Notes under the pieces: model-generated | What the model saw: the letters and a program-made list of their open reading frames with translations, nothing else | Told to the model about the DNA's origin: nothing | Database searches by the model: none | Made by a program: the position numbers and the translations under genes | Assembly (NCBI GenBank): GCA_017654935.2 | Contig: CM065691.1 | Location: forward strand, 33,380,644 to 33,444,643 | From: Phymorhynchus buccinoides | Taxonomy: Eukaryota > Mollusca > Gastropoda > Neogastropoda > Raphitomidae | Direction of reading: 5' to 3' | DNA length: 64,000 nucleotides | In this document: positions 45,640 through 56,700 of the stretch, one piece after another | Layout: every line of letters starts with the position of its first letter | Numbering within the stretch: position 1 is the stretch's first letter

Positions 45640-46912
45640 CACAAAAATGGGGCCACCCACCCCCCTTCCCTTCCATTGTCATATCTGACTAAGGTTGACC
45701 TTAGTGGCCCACTGGACTGCAAAATCAAACCTGTATTCTCCCCCCCTCCCCCCCCCCCCCCCCCCCCCAACAAAAATGGGGCCACCCACCCCCCTTCCCT
45801 TCCATTGTCATATCTGACTAAGGTTGACCTTAGTGGCCCACTGGACTGCAAAATCAAACCTGTATTCTCCCCCCCTCCCCCCCCCCCCCCCCCCAACAAA
45901 AATGGGGCCACCCACCCCCCTTCCCTTCCATTGTCATATCTGACTAAGGTTGACCTTAGTGGCCCACTGGACTGCAAAATCAAACCTGTATTCTCCCCCC
46001 CTCCCCCCCCCCCCCCCCCCAACAAAAATGGGGCCACCCACCCCCCTTCCCTTCCATTGTCATATCTGACTAAGGTTGACCTTAGTGGCCCACTGGACTG
46101 CAAAATCAAACCTGTATTCTCCCCACCTCCCCACCCCCCCCCCAACAAAAATGGGGCCACCCACCCCCCTTCCCTTCCATTGTCATATCTGACTAAGGTT
46201 GACCTTAGTGGCCCACTGGACTGCAAAATCAAACCTGTATTCTTCCCACCTCCCCACCCCCCACCCCCCCCCCAACAAAAATGGGGCCACCCACCCCCCT
46301 TCCCTTCCATTGTCATATCTGACTAAGGTTGACCTTAGTGGCCCACTGGACTGCAAAATCAAACCTGTATTCTCCCCCCCTCCCCCCCCCCCCCCCCCCA
46401 ACAAAAATGGGGCCACCCACCCCCCTTCCCTTCCATTGTCATATCTGACTAAGGTTGACCTTAGTGGCCCACTGGACTGCAAAATCAAACCTGTATTCTC
46501 CCCACCTCCCCCCCCCCCCCCCCCCCCCCCCACACAAAAATGGGGCCACCCACCCCCCTTCCCTTCCATTGTCATATCTGACTAAGGTTGACCTTAGTGG
46601 CCCACTGGACTGCAAAATCAAACCTGTATTTCCTCCCCACCCCCCCCCCCCCCCCCCCCCCCAACAAAAATGGGGCCACCCACCCCCCTTCCCTTCCATT
46701 GTCATATCTGACTAAGGTTGACCTTAGTGGCCCACTGGACTGCAAAATCAAACCTGTATTCTCCCACCTCCCCCCCCCCCCCCCCCCAACAAAAATGGGG
46801 CCACCCACCCCCCTTCCCTTCCATTGTCATATCTGACTAAGGTTGACCTTAGTGGCCCACTGGACTGCAAAATCAAACCTGTATTCTTCCCACCTCCCCA
46901 CCCCCCCTACAA
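45640..46912. repeat. Ten-copy tandem repeat (~121-133 bp) with long poly-C blocks
   Basis: ATGGGGCCACCCACCCCCCT recurs at about 45648, 45776, 45903, 46028, 46150, 46281, 46407, 46540, 46671 and 46794. Each unit also holds CTGACTAAGGTTGACCTTAG, GACTGCAAAATCAAACCTG and a C-tract of variable length, some over 20. The ~90-bp non-C part is almost invariant; only the C-tract length changes. Long frames on both strands are repeat artefacts. Confidence 0.95.
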
Positions 46913-47156
46913 AAAAAAATCATAGTCCATAAAAAGCACAGGTATATAATGATCTGCATCTGTCTTAAAATCAACCTCAAGCGCTTATTTGAAAATGCCC
47001 CAAAGTAAAGAGGACACTGTCTGTACATGTTAATGAGGGTGTGCTACATATCATGCCAGCCATTTTTCATGCAAATCAAACCTTTCGGATATAAAAGGAT
47101 ATACAAACGGCTCCACTTCCTCCTCAAAAAAGCTTACTAGTAATTTATACTAATTA

Positions 47157-47365
47157 CTTGTAGCGGTGCCATAGCCGATGAGGTTTAACCGAGGCATGGT
47201 CACCGCTACAGCTATCTGTATTAATAAAAAGTCGGGACTTTACTGGTTTCGTACTGCCTCCGGGCATTGCCTCCAGTATTGTTCCCACCATATTTGTATT
47301 TACAAATGTCCCATATGTGTCTGATTCAGACCAAGAGGACGTAAAACTCCATTTTCTTCTTCTTC
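47157..47365 (-). mobile_element. Dispersed repeat (TTTACGTCCTCTTGGTCTG family), inverted copy
   Basis: AGCGGTGCCATAGCCGATGA, ACCATATTTGTATTTACAAA, CCCATATGTGTCTGATTCAG. Inverted relative to 27730-27945. A (CAA)n run follows at about 47383-47425. Confidence 0.7.
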
Positions 47366-47425
47366 CACTTCCTCTTGCCCAGAACAACAACAACAACAAC
47401 AACAGCAACAACAACAACAACAAAG

Positions 47426-48762
47426 AACAAAACAACAAATCCATGGGCAAGAATATACAGTAGTGTCGGGGAAACAAGTACAGGGATAGACATTGTGACC
47501 AGAGTTTATACTACTGGGGTGGATACCCATCCCTGCATACTAAACAAGATTTTTTTTTTTTAAAAGACTAGCACTACACAAAAACTGAAACATAAGATTT
47601 CCTTGGAAATGACTCTCCATTGCTTGACTGCAGACAATGATTCAACTATAAGTCAAATTACTACACAAACTATGTACACACGTATACTGTATCACATTCA
47701 AACTCAATCCAATTTTCTTTCTTCTGCATTTTTTTCTCCCCTTCTCCGCTAAGCCGTGAAATAGTCCTAAACATACGTACTGATCATCCTAAATAGCCTA
47801 GTACATACGTACTGATCATTCATAATACACAAGGGTAAGAAAAGTGCTAGGGTACGCCGTGTTACATTTGAAGAATAGGGGAGGGAGTGGGGGGCAATCA
47901 ACCATTTCCTATAATACTGATAAATGGGAGAGTATGCCATCAGGTGAACAATCAGTCTTTGGTGAGTATTTACAACACAAAATACAAGTAGGATGTTAAA
48001 TTTCATCCACACAAGCCGTAACTGACAACGCCACCTGATCAGTATCTGACGGCTTACTTTAATCTTGCGACGCTAGAAAAAGACATGTAAAGAGCATATA
48101 TATGCTTGCAGTTTAGTTGTGTGTTTTTTAAAGCCTAGGAAACAAGTGCATGCAAAGCAGAGTGAATATCGTGTGGATGAATCTCAAGCTAACGAGCAGT
48201 GAACACCATCATGTGTATCCGGTAACGGAGCCCTGAATATCAGTCACTAGCTTAGGCAAATTGGTGACGAAAGGTATGCGGATTAATAACCTATATTTCG
48301 GTACTCATCAGTGATTGTCTTCATCTGAAAAGAAACAAACCAAGCAACTGGAACAAAACCAACACTGTCAAGCCAAAAAGAACCGCTACAAATACTTGAC
48401 AAATATTCTTTCTCACCAAAAGGATTTTTTAAAAATAAAAATAAAAATATATAATTATTATCAAATATGCACTGTCATATACTATCAATATATAGTTATG
48501 AAATATACGTAATATATAATTACTGTCATATGTTTAGATAATATACTCTCACACGCATGAGGTGACGAGAACAATTTTATTTCTGGCAAGTCTTTTTTTT
48601 TTTAAAAATGGAATAACCTGTTATTAATTTTTCATCCTTGATGGCTAAAGAAAGCACACATCAATAAAATCTCCAACACAACACACATCATTAACTCGAG
48701 TCTACAAGTACTGAAGTAACGCCACACCCAATTAAAGCTTCAGGCGCTTCATTGTTGGACCC
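47426..48762. other. AT-rich stretch, likely intergenic or 3' UTR of the minus-strand gene
   Basis: No exon, SINE or TIR pair recognised. Small repeat words only, such as ACATACGTACTGATCAT, present twice near 47771 and 47803. Confidence 0.5.
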
Positions 48763-49158
48763 AGCACCACGAAAGGTCGCTGGGATAGTTTCTCACAACA
48801 GGCTTGCAAAGTCAAAAATCTCATTTTTCGTGAATTTTGAGTTATGGGTATTTTCGTGTTCTCTAACATATTATTTTTCATATTTATGAAGGACAGTCTT
48901 TAATATGGTCTCTAAAAGGTCTTTTAAGTGTTTTAAAATGAGTAGGTCAATGCCTTTTCTTCAGCTAGGCTAGACTTTAGACTGTTTTCTCAAAATGTCC
49001 GACGCTCACCCTACTAACTTTAAATGCTCATAACTCTGGAACGGAAAAAGATACAAGAATGGTTCTTGTATCATTACAAAGAGAATTGTTTGAAGTTTTC
49101 AAATGTACAATGTTCTCAGAATGGTCAGTTTGACACTTAATGTCCCTTTCGTGGTGCT
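48763..49158. mobile_element. TIR element with AGCACCACGAAAGG ends
   Basis: Left AGCACCACGAAAGG; right CCTTTCGTGGTGCT, a 14-bp perfect inverted repeat. The ~396-bp interior carries AATGCTCATAACTCTGGAAC and no long frame. Target duplication not clear. 49159-50320 has no recognisable feature beyond small AC and AT repeats. Confidence 0.65.
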
Positions 49159-50324
49159 AGGACACATATTATATGCAGAAAACTTTGATTCAATAAATCA
49201 ATAATTCATTTATACAGTAAATCCTCTCAACACAACAATCATGCCACACCTTCCTTATCTCATGACTGCAATCTCTCACTCCGATCGACTCGATTCTTTA
49301 ACAATGAACCCACCCAGCCCCTTCCCCCTTCTACTAGCTCAATCTTCCTTTTAGATATTAAATTCTTTCACTAAAGATTTGCTATATTAATGTTGCCTTC
49401 CCCGTCACAGGAAACTAAGCAAACTTTTCTGTTATCAGCGACAGTATCACAGCATGGACTATGTTAGCGCATTCAATTTAAAAAACAACATTTTCATAAC
49501 TGTTTAATTTCAAATTACAGAGCAAATGAACAAAGATGTAAGAAGGTGAGCGTGAGTGGAGTGTGTATACGAGACATTTTAGCAGAACTGAAAAAGTTCC
49601 CCATGTTAAGAATCATCAACATTGACAAAGTGCTCTTCATGTCATCATTTCCTTTAACCCTAGCCTCCCCACCCTTCTTTTCTTCTCATTCATTTTTGCC
49701 TCAATCTTTACACCACACACACAAAAAGAAGATATGTGAGTTTACTTTAAAAAGTGTACAAGTTAATTCATAACCGACAACATTGATTTCTGTTCTTAAA
49801 AACAATCGAAAATCACACACACACACAAGTACAAATTTATAACATTGAATTCTGTTTTTAAAAATCTATAAAAACAAGAAGAAGAAAAAACATACACAAG
49901 TACAAATAAAACAGTGAACAACCATGTAAACATACTCAGAACAAGTTGGCACTATAAAAAAATATATATATTTTCAATATATACAGATATATAAAAAAAA
50001 CCATGAAACAACATGCAAACGGAGGCAGGATTTCCAGCATTCAGATGATCACAGAACAGTTTTAAAATGCCATTCAGTCGATCAATTTACAATAACGTCT
50101 TTGTATTGTTCTGGGCATGTCATCAATCTAGTTTAGTCAATCGGTCAATAGTGAGGTAAAAGAACCAACGCCTGTGTGTAACTGGACTGAACAGATTGTA
50201 ATGGGCGCGGGGGGGGTATATGCCTAACATGCTAAACGATAACTGAAAAAGAATGATCTGATTTTGGTAAACCACAATAGGAACAGAGCCTAATGACAAA
50301 ATAATATATATAAAAAAGAGAGAC

Positions 50325-50515
50325 TGAGATAGAGAAGAAAAGAAAAAAGAGAGAAGAAAGAGGGGAGAGAAGGGTGAGGGGAAAGAAAGAGAAGAAAAAC
50401 GAGAGAAAGAGAAAGACAGAGTGAGAAAGAGAAAGACAGAGTGAGAAAGATAGAGTGACAAACAGACAAAGCAAGCGTACGGCAAGACAGATTGAGAGAC
50501 AGACCTGCTTTGATA
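50325..50515. repeat. Purine-rich (GA/GAAA) tract
   Basis: About 190 bp of AGAGAAAG- and GACAGAGTGAGAAAGA-type repeats. Ser/Leu/Phe-rich frames on the minus strand come from it. It lies in the presumed 3' UTR or downstream region of the gene ending at 50610. Confidence 0.8.
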
Positions 50516-50609
50516 CTGGAATCACATTTAGCTAAATGCAAAGCGAATCAAGGCCATTTTTTGGTTGCTGTTTTTCTCAACGGTGAGAGAGAGAGTGTGG
50601 GTAAGGGTG

Positions 50610-50759
50610 TCAAAACTGCGGTGGGTTGCGCCCCGACTTGCTGACCCTAAGTGGCCGGAGGTCGGTGTGGCGAGGCGAAGTGCTGTCGTGGTGATCGTCC
50701 ATCCCCACCACTGTCGGCACACGACTCTTGTGCTCCGTGCCGCCACCTCCGTGTGACGC
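50610..50759 (-). CDS. Unrecognised gene, terminal coding exon (stop TGA)
   Basis: A minus-strand exon of 150 bp. Acceptor GGCTCCTTAG, phase 0, 49 residues then TGA. It reads ASHGGGGTEHKSRVPTVVG, MDDHHDSTSPRHTDLRPLRV and SKSGRNPPQF. GC-rich against AT-rich surroundings. It joins in phase with the exon at 51427-51528. The other two frames contain a stop or lack a plausible junction. No domain is recognised; the sequence looks disordered. Confidence 0.6.
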   Translation of the reverse strand, partial: ASHGGGGTEHKSRVPTVVGMDDHHDSTSPRHTDLRPLRVSKSGRNPPQF

Positions 50760-51426
50760 CTAAGGAGCCAAAAAAAACCCACCCAAATAACAGTCACTCA
50801 ACAACAGAAACTTTGTAGATATATACACTTTGTAGATATGCAGTATAAAAAACCACACCATAAAAAAACATGTTGGTGGTTAAGGGAAAATGAATTCAAA
50901 CTAAACTAAAACAGTTTATGCAAATTCTAATATCACAAGACCCCATGTCACTTTTTTTAAAAATATTTTCCTTCAATACACAGAATATATTCAACATTTT
51001 CTTTTCCTTCTTTCCATAAACTAGGAAATGGTATTATTTTTCTTTTCTTGAACTGTTAATGCTTCATTTAAATAATGATTAGTTTGCTTTTCTTTATCAA
51101 TGGCACGGCAATACAGCTACCAGTGCCAGCGGCCAATTTGTTGGCTTGCAAGTGTTTGTTTTCCATTTTGAAGGCTGCATGAGCATTTCTCAGATAATGC
51201 TGCCCAGGATGCAAAGGGTTAAAATGAAAGTACAAATATAGCTGGACAGCAGCAGCAGTCCTTCAGAGAAACACACGCATACACACACACACACCCTATT
51301 AACATTATAAGATATGAATCTTCACAATACATAACCTGGTCCGTATGAGCTAGGTCACAACAGCTTTGATGTTAATAGACAAACACGTTTACACCTATCC
51401 ATCACTGCGATTTTAAAGGCCCAAAC

Positions 51427-51528
51427 CTTGGAGGAAGCGGCAACAGTGCTGGCGCGCTGCCCATGTTCGGCGTTGTGCGCTCCTAAGGAGATCTGGGTGA
51501 GGTTGATGAGAGGCTGAAGCCTCGCGCC
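51427..51528 (-). CDS. Unrecognised gene, penultimate coding exon
   Basis: A minus-strand exon of 102 bp (34 codons, phase 0 both ends), acceptor TGTGTTTGCAG, donor CCAAG/GTTTGG. Residues GARLQPLINLTQISLGAHNA then EHGQRASTVAASSK. The intron just upstream carries a two-copy 102-bp duplication (51549-51752). No family recognised. Confidence 0.55.
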
Positions 51529-51548
51529 CTGCAAACACACCGCACAAA

Positions 51549-51752
51549 CACCTCTTCATCCCACAGTTACCACGCCTACATTACAACTAGGAAGCACTGC
51601 AACAAAGCACTGACTGTGATTGTGGCTTGCTAACACTTGATTGCTTCAAACACCTCTTCATCCCACAGTTACCACGCCTACATTACAACTAGGAAGCACT
51701 GCAACAAAGCACTGACTGTGATTGTGGCTTGCCAACACTTGATTGCTTCAAA
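51549..51752. repeat. 102-bp direct duplication beside an exon acceptor
   Basis: CACCTCTTCATCCCACAGTT starts at 51549 and again at 51651. The copies are almost identical (TTGCTAACAC against TTGCCAACAC), so recent. It begins about 20 bp upstream of the exon at 51427-51528 on the gene's strand. Confidence 0.9.
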
Positions 51753-51809
51753 CAACTTTTTTTCTGGTCCCTCAACAGCTCTCTTATAAAGACAGGAAAG
51801 ACAGGTGAT

Positions 51810-51905
51810 TACTGTATTTTTCGGTCTATAAGGTGATACTTTCTTTCTCCCCAAGCTTGAGACCCCTATTATGACTAACAATATAGTAAGAAAGTGTAAT
51901 AACAC
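51810..51905. mobile_element. MITE, TACCGTATTTTACGGACT family, truncated
   Basis: TACTGTATTTTTCGGTCTAT at the left and a TGACTAACAATATAGTAAGA core. The right end is missing and replaced by a GT-rich microsatellite (51918-51990). Confidence 0.65.
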
Positions 51906-51951
51906 ACAGAGACACAGTGTGAGTGTGTGCGTGCGTGTATGTGTGTGCGTT

Positions 51952-51992
<41 letters not shown>

Positions 51993-52307
51993 AAGAAAGA
52001 GAACGTTGCGTGCAAGCATTGCGTTTATTTTACTTTCTAATGATTCATTATTTGTTTGCCTTTAATGTTCTTGTTATCAATGTAAAACGCACTGAATCAT
52101 TACATTTTGTTAAAGCGTTACTGAAAAGCATTAAGCCACAATTGGCTGCATGTAAATTTAAAAGAGTTATCTGTAAAATTAAAGTAAAGAGAATTACCCT
52201 GACCTTCTCACATAGAACTCGGTATAAAATAATTATGTAATTAACACCAAAACAATAAGCAACTACTGAGCCCTTGTTTAAAAAAATTACAAATAATTTA
52301 CAAGAAT

Positions 52308-52628
52308 TCGCCTCGGCATAAGGCTGTGTCGGACCAATTGACATAAGCTAGAACACCAAGGCTACATCAAAATGTTATGTTCTGCATAGTTATGCGGGAA
52401 TAGTCTTTAGTCATGGCAAGCTCCTTAGGAGCTTCCTACCATAACATAATCAGTCCAAAATCCCCCGAAGTTGGAGTGTGGCTGCCCACGTGGCGGGGTA
52501 ATCAAAAACGGTCACACAAGTAATGTTCTCATTCCTAGTTGGTGCATTTGTACCACAGTGTTCAACTGCTTCGGCTGTTGGGAAGATCCCTGGAGTCTTT
52601 AAAGCCAGGGAACGACAACAACAACAAC
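52308..52628 (+). mobile_element. Dispersed SINE-like repeat, long copy of the CCCCGCCACATGGG family
   Basis: GCCTCGGCATAAGGCTGTGT, CCACGTGGCGGGGTAATCAA, AAGATCCCTGGAGTCTTTAA, then an (ACAACA)n tail at 52613-52630. It lies in an intron of the minus-strand gene. The duplicated words CAAGCTCCTTAGGAGCTTCC inside are a small hairpin. Confidence 0.75.
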
Positions 52629-52799
52629 ATTTACAAGAATCAATTATCAAGAGAGATCCCAACATAAAAAGTGTCATTTTCAATATACAACAGACACTAA
52701 CACATCACTTACATCCTTCCTCTATTTTAGTGAAGTGTAGTGAGTGAAAGAGTGCATGCTGTACATGTGCTAAAAAACATTCTGGATAATTTTTTAAAA

Positions 52800-52805
52800 A
52801 AACAC

Positions 52806-52843
<38 letters not shown>

Positions 52844-52900
52844 GGCATTTCTAGCGCTTAATCTTAAATAAGCCCTAAGCGCTTACAATAATAAATAAGT
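52800..52900 (-). mobile_element. LINE/SINE tail with (TAA)n
   Basis: (TAA)n at about 52806-52842, then GGGCATTTCTAGCGCTTAAT and AAGCCCTAAGCGCTTACAAT. Same tail as 25835-25920. 52901-53202 has nothing else. Confidence 0.5.
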
Positions 52901-53202
52901 TATTAATAAATTAATAAACCATCAATAGAAACAAATGAACGTCAAAAATATATTGAACACAAGCACACACACAAATAAATATCAGTTTACATATAAAGAC
53001 TGAAAATAGAATGAATGGTTATTGTGTACGTTTGTTTTTGACTTTTAAACATAAAGTATTTAATCATAAAAGTCTATACAATAAAATTCTTAAAATCATC
53101 AACACCCAAATGTTAAGTCAAAAGGGAAGATTACTTTCTGGAGATGTAGATTTAGAAACAGGTCACAATAACATAAAAACAACACAAAACAAGAACATCA
53201 AG

Positions 53203-53654
53203 TTAACCTTTACCGGACTTCTGGGGTCGCCCACGACCCCTTGACACACAAAACATGTTATATCTCTAAAACTATTTAAGCAATCTTCATGAAATTTCAT
53301 GACTTTGTCAAAAATGTAAATGGCTTTAAGTGTGTTAAATGTCATTAATGTGTATAAAATATAAATGACATAATATGACGCATAATTTTGATATACCTGT
53401 CCGGATGACGGGGGTCTCCCACGACCCCTACTTTAAAGAGCACTGCAGTGCATTGAGTAGGGGTCGTGGGCGACCCCCGCCATCCGGACAGGGATAAACA
53501 CATGGTGCCTCTTTGACAAGTAGGGGTCGTGGGAGACCCCCGCCATCCGGACAGGGATAAACACCTCAGAATTTGCTCTTTGCTGAGTAGGGGGTCGTGG
53601 AAGACCCCCGCCATCGTGTCCGTGTAGTCAAAAGCATGATCCGGTAAAGGTTAA
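53203..53654. mobile_element. TTAA-flanked element with 15-bp TIRs and internal hairpins
   Basis: Starts TTAACCTTTACCGGA and ends with the inverse TCCGGTAAAGGTTAA. Inside, a block of the type GTAGGGGTCGTGGGAGACCC + CCGCCATCCGGACAGGG occurs several times in both orientations (about 53398, 53455, 53519, 53587), so the interior can fold into several stems. TTAA ends fit a piggyBac-type target; no transposase. Confidence 0.8.
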
Positions 53655-53867
53655 TGGGAGACTTAGTGGGATTTTTGTCACGCTAGGTGTCGTGACACTC
53701 GCTAGGGGCTAATCCCCTCTACATTCTTAGTTGGGGATAAAGCGAGAGATAGAGAGGAGACCAACCCTCTCTCTCTCTCTCACTACGCCCAACTAAGAAT
53801 ATAGCATGATAAGCCCCTAGCGAGTGTCAAGACACCTGGCGTAACAAAAATCCCACTAAGTCTCCCA
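53655..53867. mobile_element. Foldback element with (CT)n loop, abutting the TTAA element
   Basis: Arms TGGGAGACTTAGTGGGATTT and AAATCCCACTAAGTCTCCCA, with ACACTCGCTAGGGGCT / AGCCCCTAGCGAGTGT further in, and a loop with TTCTTAGTTGGGGATAAAG and (CT)n. Relative of 15627-15832. It begins at the very base after the preceding element's TTAA. Confidence 0.85.
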
Positions 53868-54179
53868 TTTGAAACACAATGTTAAAGATGGAATAAGATG
53901 TAAACAGACATAAAATAAATCAGAGTCAAATCACAATCTACTGAATACATACAACATTTATGTTAACCAAACATCTACAAGGGTAGGAGATAATGAACAT
54001 GCACATTTTGTTGTTTTTAAAGACATAGAGAGAGCATATAAATACACACACACATTGAAGATATAGATTCACAAATACATAATCATCCATCAAAGCACAA
54101 TAACAGATATCTTTTGCCTTTTCCCTAGGTCTAAGAGTGCAGACTGCTGCAAGCACTTCCACCGTGTCTCTTTGAGTTA
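53868..54179. other. Intronic AT-rich stretch
   Basis: Nothing recognised apart from a short AC run near 54044-54056. Confidence 0.5.
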
Positions 54180-54407
54180 AACTCCTATCCTAACTCTGAC
54201 ACTGCAGACTCCTTTTCTGGGAGGAAAGAAAAGCTCATACAAAATATTTCTACTCCTACTCCGAAAGTAGGCTTCCTGTGGACATTATTTACTCTATCTC
54301 TCAGAGCATAGACTTCTGATAACATGTTATCTTCTCTGGGAGTATGGACTTCCTACACCCACCAACACTCTGTTTCTGGGAATATAGACTTCTAAACACA
54401 TCGCACC

Positions 54408-54725
54408 TCTTCTTCTTCTTCGATCGCTCAGTTTCCTGCCAATTATGAGCGCAGATGCGTCATGCTGCCGTTATGCGCCTAACTAAAAAAATAGTTAGGC
54501 CCAGCAAGTCCGACTTCAGCTGGAGGAAACGTTTTTTGAAAGTGTTTCATGAAAAAAGGCAGGAGAATGGACCTGTAAGGCAGAAAGGTAGTAGATGACA
54601 GTAAGCAAAGGGAAAAGGCAGAGTCAAAGAGAGTGACAGATTAGAGGAAGTTACAAGCACAGACCTTCCAGAAGGTGGAGGAACTATTTATACAAAAGAC
54701 CCCTGGTTACCCCACGGGGGGATCG
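54408..54725 (-). mobile_element. SINE-like repeat with (GAA)n tail, minus orientation
   Basis: On the + strand it opens with (CTT)n, then CGATCGCTCAGTTTCCTGCC, ATGCGCCTAACTA, AAGGCAGGAGAATGG and GCAGAGTCAAAGAGAGTGAC, ending near CCCCACGGGGGGA. Family: 60740-61017 (+), 57575-57870 (partly different) and 789-1160. Confidence 0.75.
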
Positions 54726-54787
54726 CAATTCTATCTCTGATAGTGTAATAGACTCCCAAGCCAAAAACTCTATATCTTTTTCTTCTT

Positions 54788-55122
54788 ATAGTTGGGGATG
54801 TTTATCCTGCCCCGCACTCCTTAGTCTTCATTCAGACCATTAATAGCGCACAGGATGCACTGCTATGTGAATTCCTGTCATCCATCCACTGCTGCACACA
54901 GCCTACTCGTACCGAATAGTGGAATTGCTTTAATGTGCGCGCAAGATCTTGTGCCTATTCGCACTGGGACCTCGTGTTTAAGGTCCTATCCTAGGACTCT
55001 AACAGGATAAAGTATCTTTCCCAAGGATACAACACCGTTACCAGCTGGGTTTGAACCCACCGCGCCCGCAAACCTGTTGGATTACGAGCAGCGACTCTAA
55101 CCAACCGACCACGGCGCCTCCC
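54788..55122 (-). mobile_element. tRNA-derived SINE, second family
   Basis: The minus strand begins GGAGGCGCCGTGG. It has an A box TGGTCGGTTGG (+ strand about 55101-55111) and a B box GGTTCAAACC (about 55047-55057), then a CCTTGGGAAAGATACTTTAT body and CACGAGGTCCCAGTGCG. Different from the SINE at 7243. It is inserted within the decayed tandem repeat. Confidence 0.8.
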
Positions 55123-55872
55123 GTCTGGGAATATAGATTGCTAAAAAGACCCCTTCCTTATCTCTGGGAGTGTAGATCCCTACAAACGCACTTCACCTAT
55201 CTATCCCTGGGGTTGTAGACTGCTGCAAACAGCCCTATCTATCGATTCCACAAACTCTCCTACCCTCTCCCTGTGAGTGTAAACCCCAAACCTATCTCTA
55301 ACAGCATAAATTCCTACCCTATCTCTGGGTCACAGAGACTGCCACAAGCGCCCTAGACTCCCGCAAACATCCCTACCCTATCCCTGGGAGTGTAAACCCC
55401 TAACCTATCTCTAACAGCATAAATTCCTACCCTATCTCTGGGCCATAGAGACTGCCTACAAGCGCCCTAGACTCCCGCAAAACGTCCCTACCCTAACTCT
55501 GGGGTATGAATTCCCATCCTATCTCTGGGGCATATAGACTGCTTCACACACACACCCCACACCCCCGACTACCACCAAATCACCTCTAGACTTCAGGGCT
55601 CCCAATCGTCCCGCAAAACAAGGGGTCCCAGGGACTCCTTCACTTACAGCATAGAGGGTCCTAGAGGCGGGATAGAGGGTCCCAATGACATTGCGAATGC
55701 TAAAAAGAATTTTTCTAGTGCATCCTTGGGACTCCCTGCACATTCTTTTAGAGGGTCCTTTAGAATTTTAGTTCTTCATAGACCCCCAAATGGGGGTCCC
55801 TGGGAGCCCTGAGACTTCCACAAAAAAACCAGCCCTAGACTTCCCGCAAAACAGCCCCCCCCCCCCCCCTAC

Positions 55873-56151
55873 CCTATCTCTGGGAGTGTAGGTGGTGCGG
55901 CGCAGGCTGACGGGCTGCTTGTAGGGCCGGCGCTGGGGGTCGTGACTGCCGCTCCCCCCACCCGCGTCCTGAAAGGACTGCTCCCTCTGCATTTTGAAGC
56001 CCAGCCCCAGCTGGTCCCTCTCCCGGGGGGTGAAGGGGTCCTTGACAGACTCTGCGTCCTCCCTGCTGCCGTCGTCCATGCGGGACAGGCGTGAGGGGAT
56101 GCGCACGGTGACGGAGGGCGACAGGCGCCCGTCTTCGCTAGGTTCAGGTAC
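55873..56151 (-). CDS. Unrecognised gene, long internal coding exon
   Basis: A minus-strand exon of 279 bp (93 codons, phase 0 both ends), acceptor CCACGTCCAG, donor ATAGG/GTAGGG. It begins VPEPSEDGRLSPSVTVRIPS, contains DPFTPRERDQLGLGFKMQRE and ends KQPVSLRRTTYTPRDR. It is rich in Arg, Ser, Asp and Pro with S/T-P and R-x-x-S/T motifs, as in disordered scaffolding or cytoskeletal proteins. I do not recognise the protein. It is the most convincing exon of the gene by length, GC content and codon use. The exon edge is the source of the decayed repeat downstream. Confidence 0.75.
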
Positions 56152-56159
56152 CTGGACGT

Positions 56160-56345
56160 GGGAGAGCAGGGGAGGGGGGGGGGGGGGGGGGAGTTCTTCT
56201 GTGAAAGGGCTGTGGGGGTGGCATGTGTGTGGGGAGGGGGGAGGGTGTGTGTGTGTGTGTGTGTGTTCGTTCTTTAATTTGTGTGTGTAGACAAGTGTGT
56301 GTGTGTGTGTGTGTACACACAAGTCAAGTCAAATGTAATTACACA
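56160..56345. repeat. Poly-G and GT-rich tract next to an exon acceptor
   Basis: A GGGGAGGGG-type run at about 56168-56190, then GT repeats to 56315, immediately upstream (on the gene's strand) of the exon at 55873-56151. Confidence 0.85.
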
Positions 56346-56599
56346 CACACGTGACGCTTGCTTTCCATGTTATTTGATATTAATTTGGACGCTAGTGATG
56401 GACTGCAAGTACATCAGATATATGTGACCAGTGTGACTTTATTATTTCTTTACATTGTGTACAGATCACGTTATTACAGACACACGTGCGCTTGCTTTCC
56501 ATGTTATTTGATATTAAACGCTATTGATGGACTAAGTACATCAGTTTATATGTACCAGTTTTACTTTATTATTTCTTTACATCCAGAGTGAATTAAGGG

Positions 56600-56653
<54 letters not shown>

Positions 56654-56700
56654 GTGTGTGCATGTGTGTGTGTGTGTGTGTGTGTGTGCATACTTGTCAG
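56346..56700. repeat. ~125-bp direct duplication followed by a (GT)n microsatellite
   Basis: GCTTGCTTTCCATGTTATTT and ACTTTATTATTTCTTTACAT each occur twice (about 56357 and 56491; 56435 and 56562). A (GT)n run of about 85 bp covers 56600-56688. 56701-57269 has nothing recognised. Confidence 0.85.

Larger units (their letters stand above)
54180..55872 (-). repeat. Decayed tandem repeat derived from an exon donor edge
   Basis: A word of the form CCTATCTCTGGGAGTGTAGA recurs in diverged form at roughly 30-70-bp spacing, for example near 55152, 55200, 55321, 55378, 55428, 55515 and, interrupted by insertions, at 54290-54395. The same word, CCTATCTCTGGGAGTGTAG, spans the end of the coding exon at 55873-56151 and its donor on the minus strand. 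The array therefore looks like an expansion of that exon edge into the downstream intron. A SINE (54788-55122) and a SINE-like element (54408-54725) are inserted in it, so it is old. Confidence 0.65.

Noticed and set aside
45558..46836. Pro-rich or Gly-rich repeat proteins
   Set aside because: Products of the poly-C array. C-tract length differences shift the frame between units and no start or splice context is convincing.
50123..50541. Ser/Leu/Phe-rich frames on the minus strand
   Set aside because: These translate a purine-rich repeat in the three-prime flank of the gene ending at 50610.
55040..55122. tRNA gene on the minus strand
   Set aside because: This is the head of a SINE with a typical body and inserted in a decayed repeat; no acceptor-stem closure seen.
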